A stretch of DNA of 39,957 bases from an uncultured Pseudomonadota bacterium (GTDB lineage: Bacteria > Desulfobacterota > Binatia > Binatales > Binataceae): NCBI GenBank assembly GCA_937889395.1, contig CALAOW010000129.1, positions 1 to 39,957 on the forward strand, read 5' to 3'. The notes under the pieces were generated by a model, which saw only the letters and a program-made list of their open reading frames with translations, searched no databases and was not told where the DNA came from. A program made the translations under genes and the position numbers. Shown piece by piece: positions 1 to 8,120 of this stretch. The stretch's first letter is position 1; every line of letters begins with the position of its first letter.

Positions 1-1141
1 CGCCGCCGCCGCTGGAACCACCGAAGCTCGCGCTACCGCCCATCCCGCCACCGCCGCCCATGCCGCCACCCATGCCGCCAAAGCCCGAGCTGCCGCCCAT
101 TCCGCCGCTGGCAGCGCTGTTAAAGCTGGAGCGGCCGAGCGAACCCTTGCCGGTGGTGGGCGACATGGTGGTCGGGCCGCCGCCGCCGTTGAGCAGGGTG
201 TTGAGCACCTGGACTATCTCGAGCGCCTGCGCGTTCTTGAGCCGATAGACGTGGATTCGCGAGGTGGCCAGCGGCGGATTAACGTCGAGCTTGGCGACTA
301 TTTCCTGGATCTCACGCATCTGAAGCGGCGGCGCCATGACGATAAGGCAATTGGTGCGTTCGTCGGGGATAACCTTGTAACCCGTCCCGCCGCCGCCGGT
401 GGCCGACGGCGCGACGCCGATCTGGGGCCGCATCCCCCCTTGAGGGCTTGCGCCGGCGCCTTGCATCTTGGCCGTCATGAGCGCATCGATCTCGAGCGCA
501 AGCTCAGTGGCAAACGCGAGCTTGAGCGGAATGACGACAATGGTCTGCTGTTCGCCGCGCACGTCGAGGCTGCCGATTATCTGGAGCAGTCGCTCGACGT
601 TGTAGGCGTCGTCGGTGACGATGACGGTGTTGTCGCTGGGAAACGCGGCGACCAGACCGTCGTGCGAGACCATCGGCTGGATCACGCCGATGACGGAAGC
701 GGCGTCGATATTCTTAAGCCGCACCATCCGGGTGACATACTCGTCGCCCTTGGTCTCGGCGGGGTTTTTCGATTCGGTAAGCGCGGCGGAGGAGCGCACG
801 TTGCGCGCGGGCACAATCTTGATGACCTTGCCGGCCTGAACGGTGGTAAAGCCTTTTACCTGGAGGACGGATTGAAAGATCGAGTAGGCCTGTTCGGGAG
901 TGACCTTGGTCGGCGAGATGATGGTGACCTTGCCGCGCACGGATTCGTCGATGATGAAGTTGCGGCCGGTGATCTCGCTGATGAACTTGGCAAGAACCGG
1001 AATATCCACGTTCTGGAAGTTCATTGTAATTGTATTATGTTCAGGCAGCCCCGTGGGATCGGCGCCAAACGCGGGGGAGCGAAGGTTGCCAACGAAAATC
1101 AGCAGTGCGGCGGCAAACGCCCCAGCCAAAAGACGGTTCAT
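1..1141 (-). CDS. gspD: Type II secretion system secretin GspD, N-terminal part (partial)
   Basis: Outer-membrane secretin that forms the exit pore of type II secretion. About 380 codons are present and the frame runs open off the left edge, so the C-terminal secretin barrel lies outside the window. The start is the ATG at 1141, preceded by GGAGG 8 bases upstream. A signal peptide of about 27 residues ends near AFGA. An N0 domain follows (NFQNVDIPVLAKFISEITGR, then a VTIISPTKVTPEQAY stretch). N1-type repeats carry the usual VIGVIQPMVS and NTVIVTDDAYNVERLL segments, and a further N-domain reads RIHVYRLKNAQALEIVQVL. The last ~50 residues in view are a Gly/Met/Ser-rich linker (GGMGGGMGGGGGMGG), as seen inside the N3 domain of some GspD proteins. 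PilQ is less likely because the N0-N1 order and sequence match GspD. It is divergent from lolC/E. Confidence 0.9.
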   Translation of the reverse strand, partial: MNRLLAGAFAAALLIFVGNLRSPAFGADPTGLPEHNTITMNFQNVDIPVLAKFISEITGRNFIIDESVRGKVTIISPTKVTPEQAYSIFQSVLQVKGFTTVQAGKVIKIVPARNVRSSAALTESKNPAETKGDEYVTRMVRLKNIDAASVIGVIQPMVSHDGLVAAFPSDNTVIVTDDAYNVERLLQIIGSLDVRGEQQTIVVIPLKLAFATELALEIDALMTAKMQGAGASPQGGMRPQIGVAPSATGGGGTGYKVIPDERTNCLIVMAPPLQMREIQEIVAKLDVNPPLATSRIHVYRLKNAQALEIVQVLNTLLNGGGGPTTMSPTTGKGSLGRSSFNSAASGGMGGSSGFGGMGGGMGGGGGMGGSASFGGSSGGG

Positions 1142-1210
1142 CCGAGCATCCTCCGCATTTCGGGTCAAAACGTCGTGAGCATATTTCACCGCCGCTGCGC
1201 AGCGCAACCC

Positions 1211-1228
1211 GGAATTGTTGGAATTGTT
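1211..1228. repeat. Tandem 9-bp repeat in gspD-lolC/E spacer
   Basis: GGAATTGTT occurs twice in direct succession in the 242-bp divergent spacer. It may be chance or a binding site for a regulator of gspD. No promoter hexamers could be assigned with confidence. Confidence 0.4.
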
Positions 1229-1315
1229 GCAATGGCTGCGGGGCTCGGCGACTATGACGATGACCGACCCGATTTGATTCAATCGAACACAAAAGAGGCG
1301 AGCCTGCCTTATTCC

Positions 1316-1340
1316 GTCATCCCGAGCGAAGCCGAGGGAC
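1316..1340 (+). repeat. Dispersed repeat GTCATCCCGAGCGAAG...CCGAGGGAC, copy 1
   Basis: A 25-bp intergenic sequence whose two ends recur in inverted orientation at 18448-18482. There the arms are the same but the centre is about 10 bases longer. It lies in the spacer just upstream of lolC/E. The arms are partly complementary (TCCCGAGCG/ CCGAGGGA), so it resembles a small REP-like or palindromic dispersed element. Confidence 0.55.
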
Positions 1341-1383
1341 ACCGATTCTTGCAGGCTCGACGACGGGCTGCGAAGGTGACGCG

Positions 1384-2664
1384 TTGCGCTACGAATTCCT
1401 GATTGGCCTGCGATATTTGCGCGCGCGGCGGCGCGAACGATTCGTGTCGCTGATCGCGATCATCTCGCTGGTCGGGATAACGTTTGGGACGTTCGCGTTG
1501 TCGCTGGCGCTATCGGTGATGAGCGGATTCGAGAAAAACCTGCGCAACCTATTGCTCACGTTTACGCCGCAGATAACCATCGAGCGCAGCGATGGCGGGG
1601 TGTGGAATCCGGCCGATCTCGAGAAGCAGATCGCCGCGTTACCGGGGATGGCGGCGGCGGCGCCATTCGTCACGTCGCAGGTGATGGCGGTCTCGAGCAC
1701 GGACTCGGGCGGCGCGGGGCTGGTGTCGGGCGGAATTATCCGCGGGGTCCAGCCGCACGACAATGCGGTGCTCAAGGAATTAAGCGACACGCTGGAGAAC
1801 GGGACGCTCGCGGACCTCGAGACGACGCATCCGGTGACGATTGTGGACAAGGGCGTCAAGCGCCGCGTCGAGCTGCCCGGTGCGATCATCGGCAAGTCGC
1901 TGGCGTTCGAGCTTGGGGTGAGGCCGGGCGACCCGGTAATACTGATTTCGCCGGCGAGCTTGGGAACAGGAATCGGGCCTCCGCGCCTCAAGCGATTCGT
2001 GGTGACGGGGTTCTTTCACTCGGGCATGTACGAGTTCGATTCGACGCTGATCTTCGTCGCGTTGAAGGACGGACGCGCGTTGCTGGCCGACGATGCGTCG
2101 CTCGAAAGCGGCCTCGAGTTGCGGCTGGTCAACATGTTTGACGCGCCGGCGATACGCGGCCGGATCGCGGCGATGGCGGGGCCTGACTTCGAAGTCTCGG
2201 ATTGGACGACGGCAAACGCGCCGCTGTTCTCCGCGCTCAAGCTGGAGAAGTTCACCTATTTCATGGTGCTGCTGCTGATCGTGCTGGTGGCGGCCTTTAA
2301 CATTATTGCGACGCAGGTGATGGTGGTGATGGAGCGGCGCAAAGAGATTGCGATCCTGCGCACGATGGGTGCGCGGGCGGCCTCGGTGGCGTCAATCTTT
2401 CTGTGCCAAGGCGCGGCGCTGGGTGTGATCGGCACGGTTTTGGGCGATGGCGCGGGATTCGTGACGGCGTACCTGATAGGCAGGTATCATTTGATTCATC
2501 TGCCGGCCGACATGTTCATGGTGAACGCGGTACCGGTGGAGTTGAATCCATGGAACTTCATCGCGGTCGCGGCGGCGACGATCGTGCTGTGCCTGCTTGC
2601 GTCGATCTACCCGGCATTGCAGGCGGCGAAGCTCTCGCCGGTCGAGGTGATTCGCTATGAGTGA
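1384..2664 (+). CDS. lolC: Lipoprotein-releasing ABC transporter permease, LolC/LolE family
   Basis: Inner-membrane permease that with LolD extracts mature lipoproteins from the inner membrane for delivery to LolA. The 426 residues match the family length. The N-terminus MRYEFLIGLRYLRARRRERF is the family signature, followed by a first membrane helix (about 22-50), a large periplasmic domain (about 50-280) and a C-terminal FtsX-like part. The latter starts at FTYFMVLLLIVLVAAFNII with the motif MERRKEIAILRTMGA and has two more helices. The start is TTG at 1384, supported by AAGGTGA a few bases upstream. Only one such permease gene is present, so it may act as a LolC/E homodimer; that is inferred. 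The stop overlaps the lolD start by 8 bases. Confidence 0.93.
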   Translation: MRYEFLIGLRYLRARRRERFVSLIAIISLVGITFGTFALSLALSVMSGFEKNLRNLLLTFTPQITIERSDGGVWNPADLEKQIAALPGMAAAAPFVTSQVMAVSSTDSGGAGLVSGGIIRGVQPHDNAVLKELSDTLENGTLADLETTHPVTIVDKGVKRRVELPGAIIGKSLAFELGVRPGDPVILISPASLGTGIGPPRLKRFVVTGFFHSGMYEFDSTLIFVALKDGRALLADDASLESGLELRLVNMFDAPAIRGRIAAMAGPDFEVSDWTTANAPLFSALKLEKFTYFMVLLLIVLVAAFNIIATQVMVVMERRKEIAILRTMGARAASVASIFLCQGAALGVIGTVLGDGAGFVTAYLIGRYHLIHLPADMFMVNAVPVELNPWNFIAVAAATIVLCLLASIYPALQAAKLSPVEVIRYE

Positions 2665-3415
2665 GGGGCGCGGCGCGGTGGCAACGAAAGCAAAACCAAA
2701 CCAGGCGAAGGGGCGCCTAATCGAGGTGCGCGGCCTCGACAAGACATTCTATGACGCTGATCGTGAGATTCGCGTGCTGCGCGGTCTCGATCTGACGGTC
2801 CAGGCGGGCGAGGAGATCGCGATCGTGGGGCAATCGGGAACCGGCAAGTCCACGCTGCTCCATATCATGGGGAGCCTGGAAGAGCCGACCGCGGGCAAGA
2901 TTTATTTCGAGGGCGAGGATTTGTTCGCGCTCGATCAGAAATCGCTGGCGGAGTTCCGCAACCTGAAGCTCGGCTTCGTTTTCCAGTTCCATTACCTGCT
3001 GGCGGACTTCACGGCGCTGGAAAACGTGATGATGCCGGCGTTGATCAGCCGCATCAGCGACGCCGAAGCGAGCCGGCGTGCGGCCGAGATGCTCGAGATC
3101 GTCGGGCTGGGCGACAAGCTGGGGCGCCGGCCAGCGGAACTGTCCGGCGGCGAACAGCAGCGCGTCGCGGTGGCGCGCGCGGTGGTGCTGCGGCCCAAGC
3201 TGCTGCTCGCGGACGAGCCGACGGGCAATCTCGATCCGGATACCGCCGAAGAAGTGCACGAGCTGTTTCACAAGCTCAATCGCGAGCTTGGGATCACGCT
3301 GGTGATCGCAACCCATAACGAGCAGTTGACGCGCAGCGTCGGGCGCGCGCTGCGGCTGCATGAAGGAAAGCTGGTGGACGAGCGCCGGCAGCAGTCAGCC
3401 CCTGCCCCCGAGTAA
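2657..3415 (+). CDS. lolD: Lipoprotein-releasing ABC transporter ATP-binding protein LolD
   Basis: ATPase that powers lipoprotein release by the LolC/E permease. The 252 residues contain a Walker A motif GQSGTGKST (about 58-66), the signature LSGGEQQR (about 162-169), a Walker B segment LLLADEPTGNLD (about 182-193) and the H-loop in ATHNEQL. The N-terminal ~20 residues are a basic extension before the conserved LIEVRGLDKTF. It starts 8 bases inside the permease gene, so the two are probably translationally coupled. MacB- and FtsE-type ATPases are related, but the adjacent LolC/E permease settles the assignment. Confidence 0.95.
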   Translation: MSEGRGAVATKAKPNQAKGRLIEVRGLDKTFYDADREIRVLRGLDLTVQAGEEIAIVGQSGTGKSTLLHIMGSLEEPTAGKIYFEGEDLFALDQKSLAEFRNLKLGFVFQFHYLLADFTALENVMMPALISRISDAEASRRAAEMLEIVGLGDKLGRRPAELSGGEQQRVAVARAVVLRPKLLLADEPTGNLDPDTAEEVHELFHKLNRELGITLVIATHNEQLTRSVGRALRLHEGKLVDERRQQSAPAPE

Positions 3416-3657
3416 GCAGAATCGGCGCCGCACAAATGTCCCTCACCCTAATCGCCTTGCCATGTGAGGCACCGGAACAATCGAGTTTAGCCGCTTCGGG
3501 GCATTCGGTTTACATGCGGGGAGCGATTGGCTAGTTTGGGCGGCGCTTTTGGTGTGTTTGAGTGACATCCGGAAAATTCAACGCGCGCCCGCCACGCGCG
3601 CCGTCATCTTTCGGGCTTCATCGCCCGCCCCGCGGGCTATTGCCGGCCGGCCGCGCA

Positions 3658-6039
3658 ATGCGGACGCCGGGCGGCGCGCTAATCCTGGTGGTGCTGGCGG
3701 CGTTCTCGTTTTCGTTTTCGTTTTCGTTGTTCGCCCCCGTCAGCGCGCGTGCGCAGGGCCCGGCGCCGATAATCTCCAAGGCTGAGATCGCCGGTAATCA
3801 ACGCGTCGAACAGGACGCGATTCTGATCCACATCACGCAGCAGGCGAACCAGCCGCTCGATCAGACGGCGGTCGACGCGGACATCAAGTCGATTTACAGG
3901 ATGGGGTTTTTCGAATCGGTGACCGCCCGCGTAGAGCAGCAGGGCGGCCGCAGCGTGCTGGTGTACCGGGTGAGGGAGCGCCCGCAAATTACCGACGTCA
4001 AGTTCTACGGGATGAAGGCGGTTCGGTCGAACGACGACAAGATAGTCGCGGCGGTGAAGATGCATCCGGGGTCGATCCTCGATCCGATCGCGGTAAAGGA
4101 GACGATCGCCGGCGTGACGCAGGTTTACGCGGACCAGGGCTACACGGACGCCAAAGTAGTCTTCAAGGCGATCCCACAGCCCGACAACACGGCGTTCGGC
4201 GAATTCGACGTGACCGAGGGATCGAAGGTCCAGATCACCAAGATCGTGTTCGAGGGCAACAAGGCGTTTTCATCGTCCACTTTGAGCGGCAATATGGAAA
4301 CGCGAACCTATAGCAAATTGCTGAGCTGGTTGACCGGATGGGGGGCGCTCGATCGGAAGAAAATGCAGGAGGACGTCGATCGGCTGACGGCGTTTTACTA
4401 CGACAACGGCTACCTGAACGTGCAGGTCGCGCAGCCGCAGGTGGTGCGCAGCGGCGCGCAGATTACGATCGTAATAACCATCGACGAGGGCACCCCGTAC
4501 CGCGTCGGCCGAATCAACATCGAAGGCAACCTGAAGTTTCCGCGCCGCGAACTGCGCAGGCTGCTGACGATGAAGAGCGGACAACTGTTCCGCGGCTCGG
4601 CGTTGCAGCGCCAGGTGCTCGCGCTGTCGGATTTCTACTCGAACCGGGGCTACGCGTACGTCAACATCGACCCGCGCACGCAACTGGTCCACACCACCAA
4701 GCGAGTCAACGTGGTGTTCGTGATCAATCCGGGTCACGAAGTGCTAATCGACCGCGTCAATATCAGCGGCAACACCAAGACCTCGGACAAGGTAATCCGC
4801 CGCGAGATCCAGATTCAGGAGCAGGAGCCGTACAGCGCCGAAGAGATCCGGGATTCCAAGGTGCGGCTGGACCGGCTGGGATTCTTCACCGACACGCGCA
4901 TCACGACCTCGCCGGCGGCGCAGCCCGACAAGATAAACCTCGACGTGAACGTGAGCGAGGCCAACACCGCGTCGTTCCAGGTGGCGGGCGGATTCGACAG
5001 CTATCAATCGCTGTTCGGCAACTTTACGCTGGGCAACACCAACCTGTTCGGCGGCGGCGAATCGCTGATCCTCAACGCGCAGGTCGGCTACCTGTTCCAG
5101 AACTACAGCGCCAGTTATACGGAGCCGTGGTTCCTGGACATGCCGCTCGGCGTGGGCCTGCAGTTGTTCGACAACAAAACTTACCTGCTGAGCTTCAACC
5201 AGTCGTCGGCAGGCTTCACCCTGACCACGACCTATCCGCTGACCGAGCTCGGCTTCAAGAAGCTGGGGCCGTTCTCTCTCAAGGACGTGCAGGCGGGACT
5301 GGGCTACTCGTTTCAGAGCGTAGGAATCACGGGGCTGAACCAGTATACGACTTACCAAATCGCGCGCTACAAGGGTTACACGCAGACCTCAGAAATTACG
5401 CCGACGATACGCCGCTTCACGGTGGATAATCCGATCGATCCGCGCACCGGCACCGTCGAGAGTCTCAGCATGCAGTTCGGCGGAGTCGGCGGCGGCAACG
5501 AATTCATCAAGGGCGTCGCGCATTTCCGGTATTTCTACCCGTTCCTGAAGAGCCAGTCGCTGGGAACGTTCGTGGTGTCACAGGGAATCACGTTCGGCAT
5601 CGGGACCAACCTGCAAAGCGGGACCGGCGGCGAGTTGCCACTGTTCGAGCGATTCTTCCCCGGCGGTGTCGGCGGTCCTGGCGACGTGCGCGGCTATCAG
5701 CTCTATTCGTTGGGACCGCAGGTGACGCTGTACAACCAGGGCGGCAGACCGCTGAGCGTTCAGGACGTCGGCGGCAGCAAGGAATTGTTGCTGAGCAACG
5801 AAATCACGTTCCCGATACTGTCGGGATTGGGAATCCGCGGAGTGGTATTCAGCGACGCAGGGCAATCGTTCCTGCTCAAGGATTCGATCGCGATCGACAA
5901 GCTGCAGGCGTCGTTTGGATTCGGCGTGCGCTGGAAATCACCATTCGGGCCGCTGGCGGTGGATATCGCTTTCCCGATTAACGCGCGGCCGGCCGATAAG
6001 AGCACCGTCTTCGAAATCGGGGCCGGCTCCCCGCTCTAG
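3658..6039 (+). CDS. bamA: Outer membrane protein assembly factor BamA
   Basis: Omp85-family core of the BAM complex, which folds and inserts beta-barrel proteins into the outer membrane. Five POTRA domains follow the signal peptide; visible POTRA cores include ISKAEIAGNQRV, ITDVKFYGMKAV, ITKIVFEGNKAF, YRVGRINIEGN and VLIDRVNISGN. The C-terminal ~380 residues form the barrel, with the conserved GGVGGPGDVRGYQ segment (the VRGF/Y motif of loop 6). The ATG at 3658 is preferred because a normal signal peptide (RTPGGALILVVLAAF ... ARAQ) starts there. A GTG at 3562 would add 32 Arg/Pro-rich residues. The signal peptide holds a TTTTCG hexanucleotide repeat encoding alternating Phe-Ser. The protein ends in GAGSPL rather than the usual aromatic residue. 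BamA precedes skp and the lipid A genes, a common order. Confidence 0.95.
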   Translation: MRTPGGALILVVLAAFSFSFSFSLFAPVSARAQGPAPIISKAEIAGNQRVEQDAILIHITQQANQPLDQTAVDADIKSIYRMGFFESVTARVEQQGGRSVLVYRVRERPQITDVKFYGMKAVRSNDDKIVAAVKMHPGSILDPIAVKETIAGVTQVYADQGYTDAKVVFKAIPQPDNTAFGEFDVTEGSKVQITKIVFEGNKAFSSSTLSGNMETRTYSKLLSWLTGWGALDRKKMQEDVDRLTAFYYDNGYLNVQVAQPQVVRSGAQITIVITIDEGTPYRVGRINIEGNLKFPRRELRRLLTMKSGQLFRGSALQRQVLALSDFYSNRGYAYVNIDPRTQLVHTTKRVNVVFVINPGHEVLIDRVNISGNTKTSDKVIRREIQIQEQEPYSAEEIRDSKVRLDRLGFFTDTRITTSPAAQPDKINLDVNVSEANTASFQVAGGFDSYQSLFGNFTLGNTNLFGGGESLILNAQVGYLFQNYSASYTEPWFLDMPLGVGLQLFDNKTYLLSFNQSSAGFTLTTTYPLTELGFKKLGPFSLKDVQAGLGYSFQSVGITGLNQYTTYQIARYKGYTQTSEITPTIRRFTVDNPIDPRTGTVESLSMQFGGVGGGNEFIKGVAHFRYFYPFLKSQSLGTFVVSQGITFGIGTNLQSGTGGELPLFERFFPGGVGGPGDVRGYQLYSLGPQVTLYNQGGRPLSVQDVGGSKELLLSNEITFPILSGLGIRGVVFSDAGQSFLLKDSIAIDKLQASFGFGVRWKSPFGPLAVDIAFPINARPADKSTVFEIGAGSPL
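3709..3731 (+). repeat. Hexanucleotide microsatellite in bamA signal peptide
   Basis: About four consecutive near-perfect copies of the unit TTTTCG encode the Phe-Ser run of the BamA signal peptide. Gain or loss of one unit would keep the frame and only change the length of the hydrophobic core. Confidence 0.7.
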
Positions 6040-6138
6040 CGTCGATCGATTTTTCGACATCGGGCGACGACCAGGGCGTGGGCAACTGGATTTGATGCTC
6101 GATGAAGTACTATTGTGTATATTTCCCAAGCAGGAGGG

Positions 6139-6201
6139 ATGCGCCGTGATGAGGACGCGTCCCAGGCAGGTAGTCAACAGGAGGCTTTCCAGGCTGTATG
6201 A
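6139..6201 (+). other. Possible 20-codon leader ORF overlapping the skp start
   Basis: An ATG directly after CAGGAGGG opens a frame of 20 codons (MRRDEDASQAGSQQEAFQAV). Its TGA overlaps the skp ATG in an ATGA junction. The spacing from GGAGG to the ATG is only about one base, which is poor. It may be chance, or a leader that couples translation into skp. Low confidence. Confidence 0.2.
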
Positions 6202-6839
6202 GGCAACGGTTGTTCATCGGTGCGTTGTTCGGTGCGTTCCTTGCGGTGACGTCCGCGGCGGTTCCCGCGCACGCCGACCTGAAGTTCGCGTATGTTGACG
6301 TGCAGCGAGCGCTCAATGAGTGCGACGCCGGCAAGCGGGCCAAGGCCGAATTCCAGGGCCGTGTCACATCGGTGGAGGGGCGCCTGCAGCGGCAGCAAAA
6401 TGAGGTCCAGTCCCTTAAGGACGAGATGGAGAAAAAGGGCATGCTGATGAACCAGGATCAGCGCCAGAGTCTGCAGGACCAGTACGTGGAAAAGCTCAAG
6501 AACTTCGAGCGCGACTACAAGGACTCGAAGGACGAGTTGCAGGCCAAGGACCAGGCGGTCACGGCGAAAATCGTGCATGACCTTGCGCAAGTCATCCGCA
6601 CGCTTGGAGAGCGTGACGGCTACACGATGGTGATGGAGAAGGGATCGATCCTGTGGGGTGCTCCGGGCATCGACGTTACCGACCAGCTAATCCGCAGTTA
6701 CAACGCGATGCACGTGACGATAGGCTCGGTCGGCGAAGGCGCCGGCGGCGGGGTATCGCGCGCGAGCGGGCAGGCCGGCGCGCCGGCTCCGTCGGATTTC
6801 GGCTCGGCGGCGGCCAAGCGGTCGACGATCTCGAAGTAG
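6198..6839 (+). CDS. skp: OmpH/Skp family periplasmic chaperone
   Basis: Periplasmic holdase that carries unfolded outer-membrane proteins to BAM. The 213 residues begin with a signal peptide (FIGALFGAFLAVTSAAVPAHA). The conserved LKFAYVDVQRALNECDAGKR strand-helix segment follows, then a long charged helical coiled-coil region (about 50-125) and a C-terminal strand region (GYTMVMEKGSILWGAPGIDVT). The last ~40 residues are a Gly/Ala/Ser-rich tail longer than in E. coli Skp. AGGAGG lies 13 bases before the ATG, and an in-frame TAG upstream rules out a longer protein. It sits directly after bamA, as in most Gram-negative genomes. lpxD, often found next, is absent here. Confidence 0.9.
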   Translation: MRQRLFIGALFGAFLAVTSAAVPAHADLKFAYVDVQRALNECDAGKRAKAEFQGRVTSVEGRLQRQQNEVQSLKDEMEKKGMLMNQDQRQSLQDQYVEKLKNFERDYKDSKDELQAKDQAVTAKIVHDLAQVIRTLGERDGYTMVMEKGSILWGAPGIDVTDQLIRSYNAMHVTIGSVGEGAGGGVSRASGQAGAPAPSDFGSAAAKRSTISK

Positions 6840-6873
6840 GCCGCTCGAAACAAGATGCGCGAAGTAATTCCCG

Positions 6874-7329
6874 GTGCCTGACGACGCAAAAGTCGCGGAG
6901 CTTGGGCGCGTGTTGGGGCTGCTGCCCCATCGCTATCCGTTTCTGCTGGTCGATCGCATCTTAGAACTCGTCAAGGGCCGCGTCGTAACCGTCAAGAACG
7001 TCAGCTTCAACGAACCGTACTTCGCGGGGCATTTTCCGGGTCATCCCGTGATGCCGGGGGTGTTGATCGTCGAGGCGCTGGCGCAGTCGGGGGCGATCCT
7101 GGCGCTCAATGAAGTGGGCGGGGACCCGGCGCGTCTGTTCATGTTGACAGGACTGGACAAAGTGCGCTTTCGCCGCCGCGTAATCCCGGGCGATCAGCTG
7201 CGGATGGAAGTAACAATTCTAAAATTTCATCGTCCGCTGTGGCGGATGCAGGCGGTGGCGCGCGTCGGCGACGAATTGGCGGCCCAGGCGGAATTGTCCG
7301 CGATGGAAGTCGAGGAGCGAGTCCGATAG
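6874..7329 (+). CDS. fabZ: 3-hydroxyacyl-[acyl-carrier-protein] dehydratase FabZ
   Basis: Dehydrates beta-hydroxyacyl-ACP in fatty acid synthesis and so competes with LpxA for the shared hydroxyacyl-ACP pool. The 151 residues form a hot-dog fold. [19 protein letters not shown] is the family N-terminus, and the active-site helix reads [19 protein letters not shown] with the catalytic His (HPVMPG) and Glu (VEALAQ). The start is taken as GTG at 6874, 34 bases after skp; no strong ribosome site is visible. The stop lies close to, or inside, the start region of lpxA, the usual fabZ-lpxA linkage. Confidence 0.95.
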   Translation: MPDDAKVAELGRVLGLLPHRYPFLLVDRILELVKGRVVTVKNVSFNEPYFAGHFPGHPVMPGVLIVEALAQSGAILALNEVGGDPARLFMLTGLDKVRFRRRVIPGDQLRMEVTILKFHRPLWRMQAVARVGDELAAQAELSAMEVEERVR

Positions 7330-8120
7330 CGGGCCGAATCCATTCCTCCGCGGTCATCGACAAGCGGGCCGAACTCGACACGAGCGTCGAAGTCGGTCCC
7401 GGCGCGGTGATCGGACCGAACGTCAAGATAGCAGCCGGCAGCGTGGTCGGGCCTTGCGCGATGATCGAGCGTAATACCACGATTGGCGAACGCAATCGCA
7501 TCTGGCAGTTCGCCGCCATCGGCGCGGAACCGCAAGACCTCAAATTCAAGGGCGAACCGTCAGTCGTCGAAATCGGCGACGACAACATGATTCGCGAGTT
7601 CGCGACCATTCACCGCGGCACCGAAGGCGGCGGGATGATCACAAAAATTGGCAGTCACACGCTGGTGATGACGTACGCGCACGTGGCGCACGACTGCATC
7701 ATCGGCGACCACGTGATCCTGGCGGCGTGCACGGGGCTGGCCGGCCACTGCGCGATCGAGGAATACGCGATTTGCGAGGGCCAGGTCGGTGTGCATCAGT
7801 TCACCCGCATCGGCACTCACGCGATCGTGGCGGCGGGCGCGAAGGTGGCGCAGGACGTGCCGCCGTACTCGATGGTGGCGGGAGCCGAGCGCGCGCGGCT
7901 GGCGGGCGTCAACGAAGTCGGCCTGCAGCGGCGCGGCTTCAAGCCCGAAACGATTGCGGCGCTCAAGTCCGCGATCCGCACGCTGTTCTTTTCGAAGATG
8001 CTGCGCGACGATGCCGTGAAGCAGGTCCTGGACGAGTACGGTACGGTTGCCGAAGTCGTGCGGCTGGTTGATTTCATAAACAACTCGAAGCGCGGAGTCG
8101 TCGGCCGCGAGCGTGAATAA
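7239..8120 (+). CDS. lpxA: UDP-N-acetylglucosamine O-acyltransferase LpxA
   Basis: First enzyme of lipid A synthesis: transfers a 3-hydroxyacyl chain from ACP to UDP-GlcNAc. Left-handed beta-helix of hexapeptide repeats, starting around IHSSAVIDKRAELDTSVEVG. The catalytic His lies in YAHVAHDCIIGDHVILA, and the substrate loop GAEPQDLKFKGE and C-terminal helical part are present. Homology begins only near 7341, just after the fabZ stop. The nearest standard start is GTG at 7239, which would overlap fabZ by 91 bases and add ~34 Arg/Gly-rich residues. A non-canonical ATA overlapping the fabZ TAG (ATAG at 7326-7329) would give the expected length. The true start is therefore uncertain, but the function is secure. 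Confidence 0.93.
   Translation: MADAGGGARRRRIGGPGGIVRDGSRGASPIAGRIHSSAVIDKRAELDTSVEVGPGAVIGPNVKIAAGSVVGPCAMIERNTTIGERNRIWQFAAIGAEPQDLKFKGEPSVVEIGDDNMIREFATIHRGTEGGGMITKIGSHTLVMTYAHVAHDCIIGDHVILAACTGLAGHCAIEEYAICEGQVGVHQFTRIGTHAIVAAGAKVAQDVPPYSMVAGAERARLAGVNEVGLQRRGFKPETIAALKSAIRTLFFSKMLRDDAVKQVLDEYGTVAEVVRLVDFINNSKRGVVGRERE

Noticed and set aside
23-110. CCGCCGCCCAT-rich stretch that looks like a short tandem array
   Set aside because: It is the coding strand complement of the Gly/Met-rich GspD loop, not a CRISPR or independent repeat.
251-1402. 383-codon plus-strand frame over the gspD region
   Set aside because: Antisense of gspD; composition reflects GC-rich codon use of the real minus-strand gene, and no family resemblance is visible.
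4338-5429. 363-codon frame inside bamA
   Set aside because: Out-of-frame shadow of bamA rich in Arg/Gly/Gln; no domain seen.
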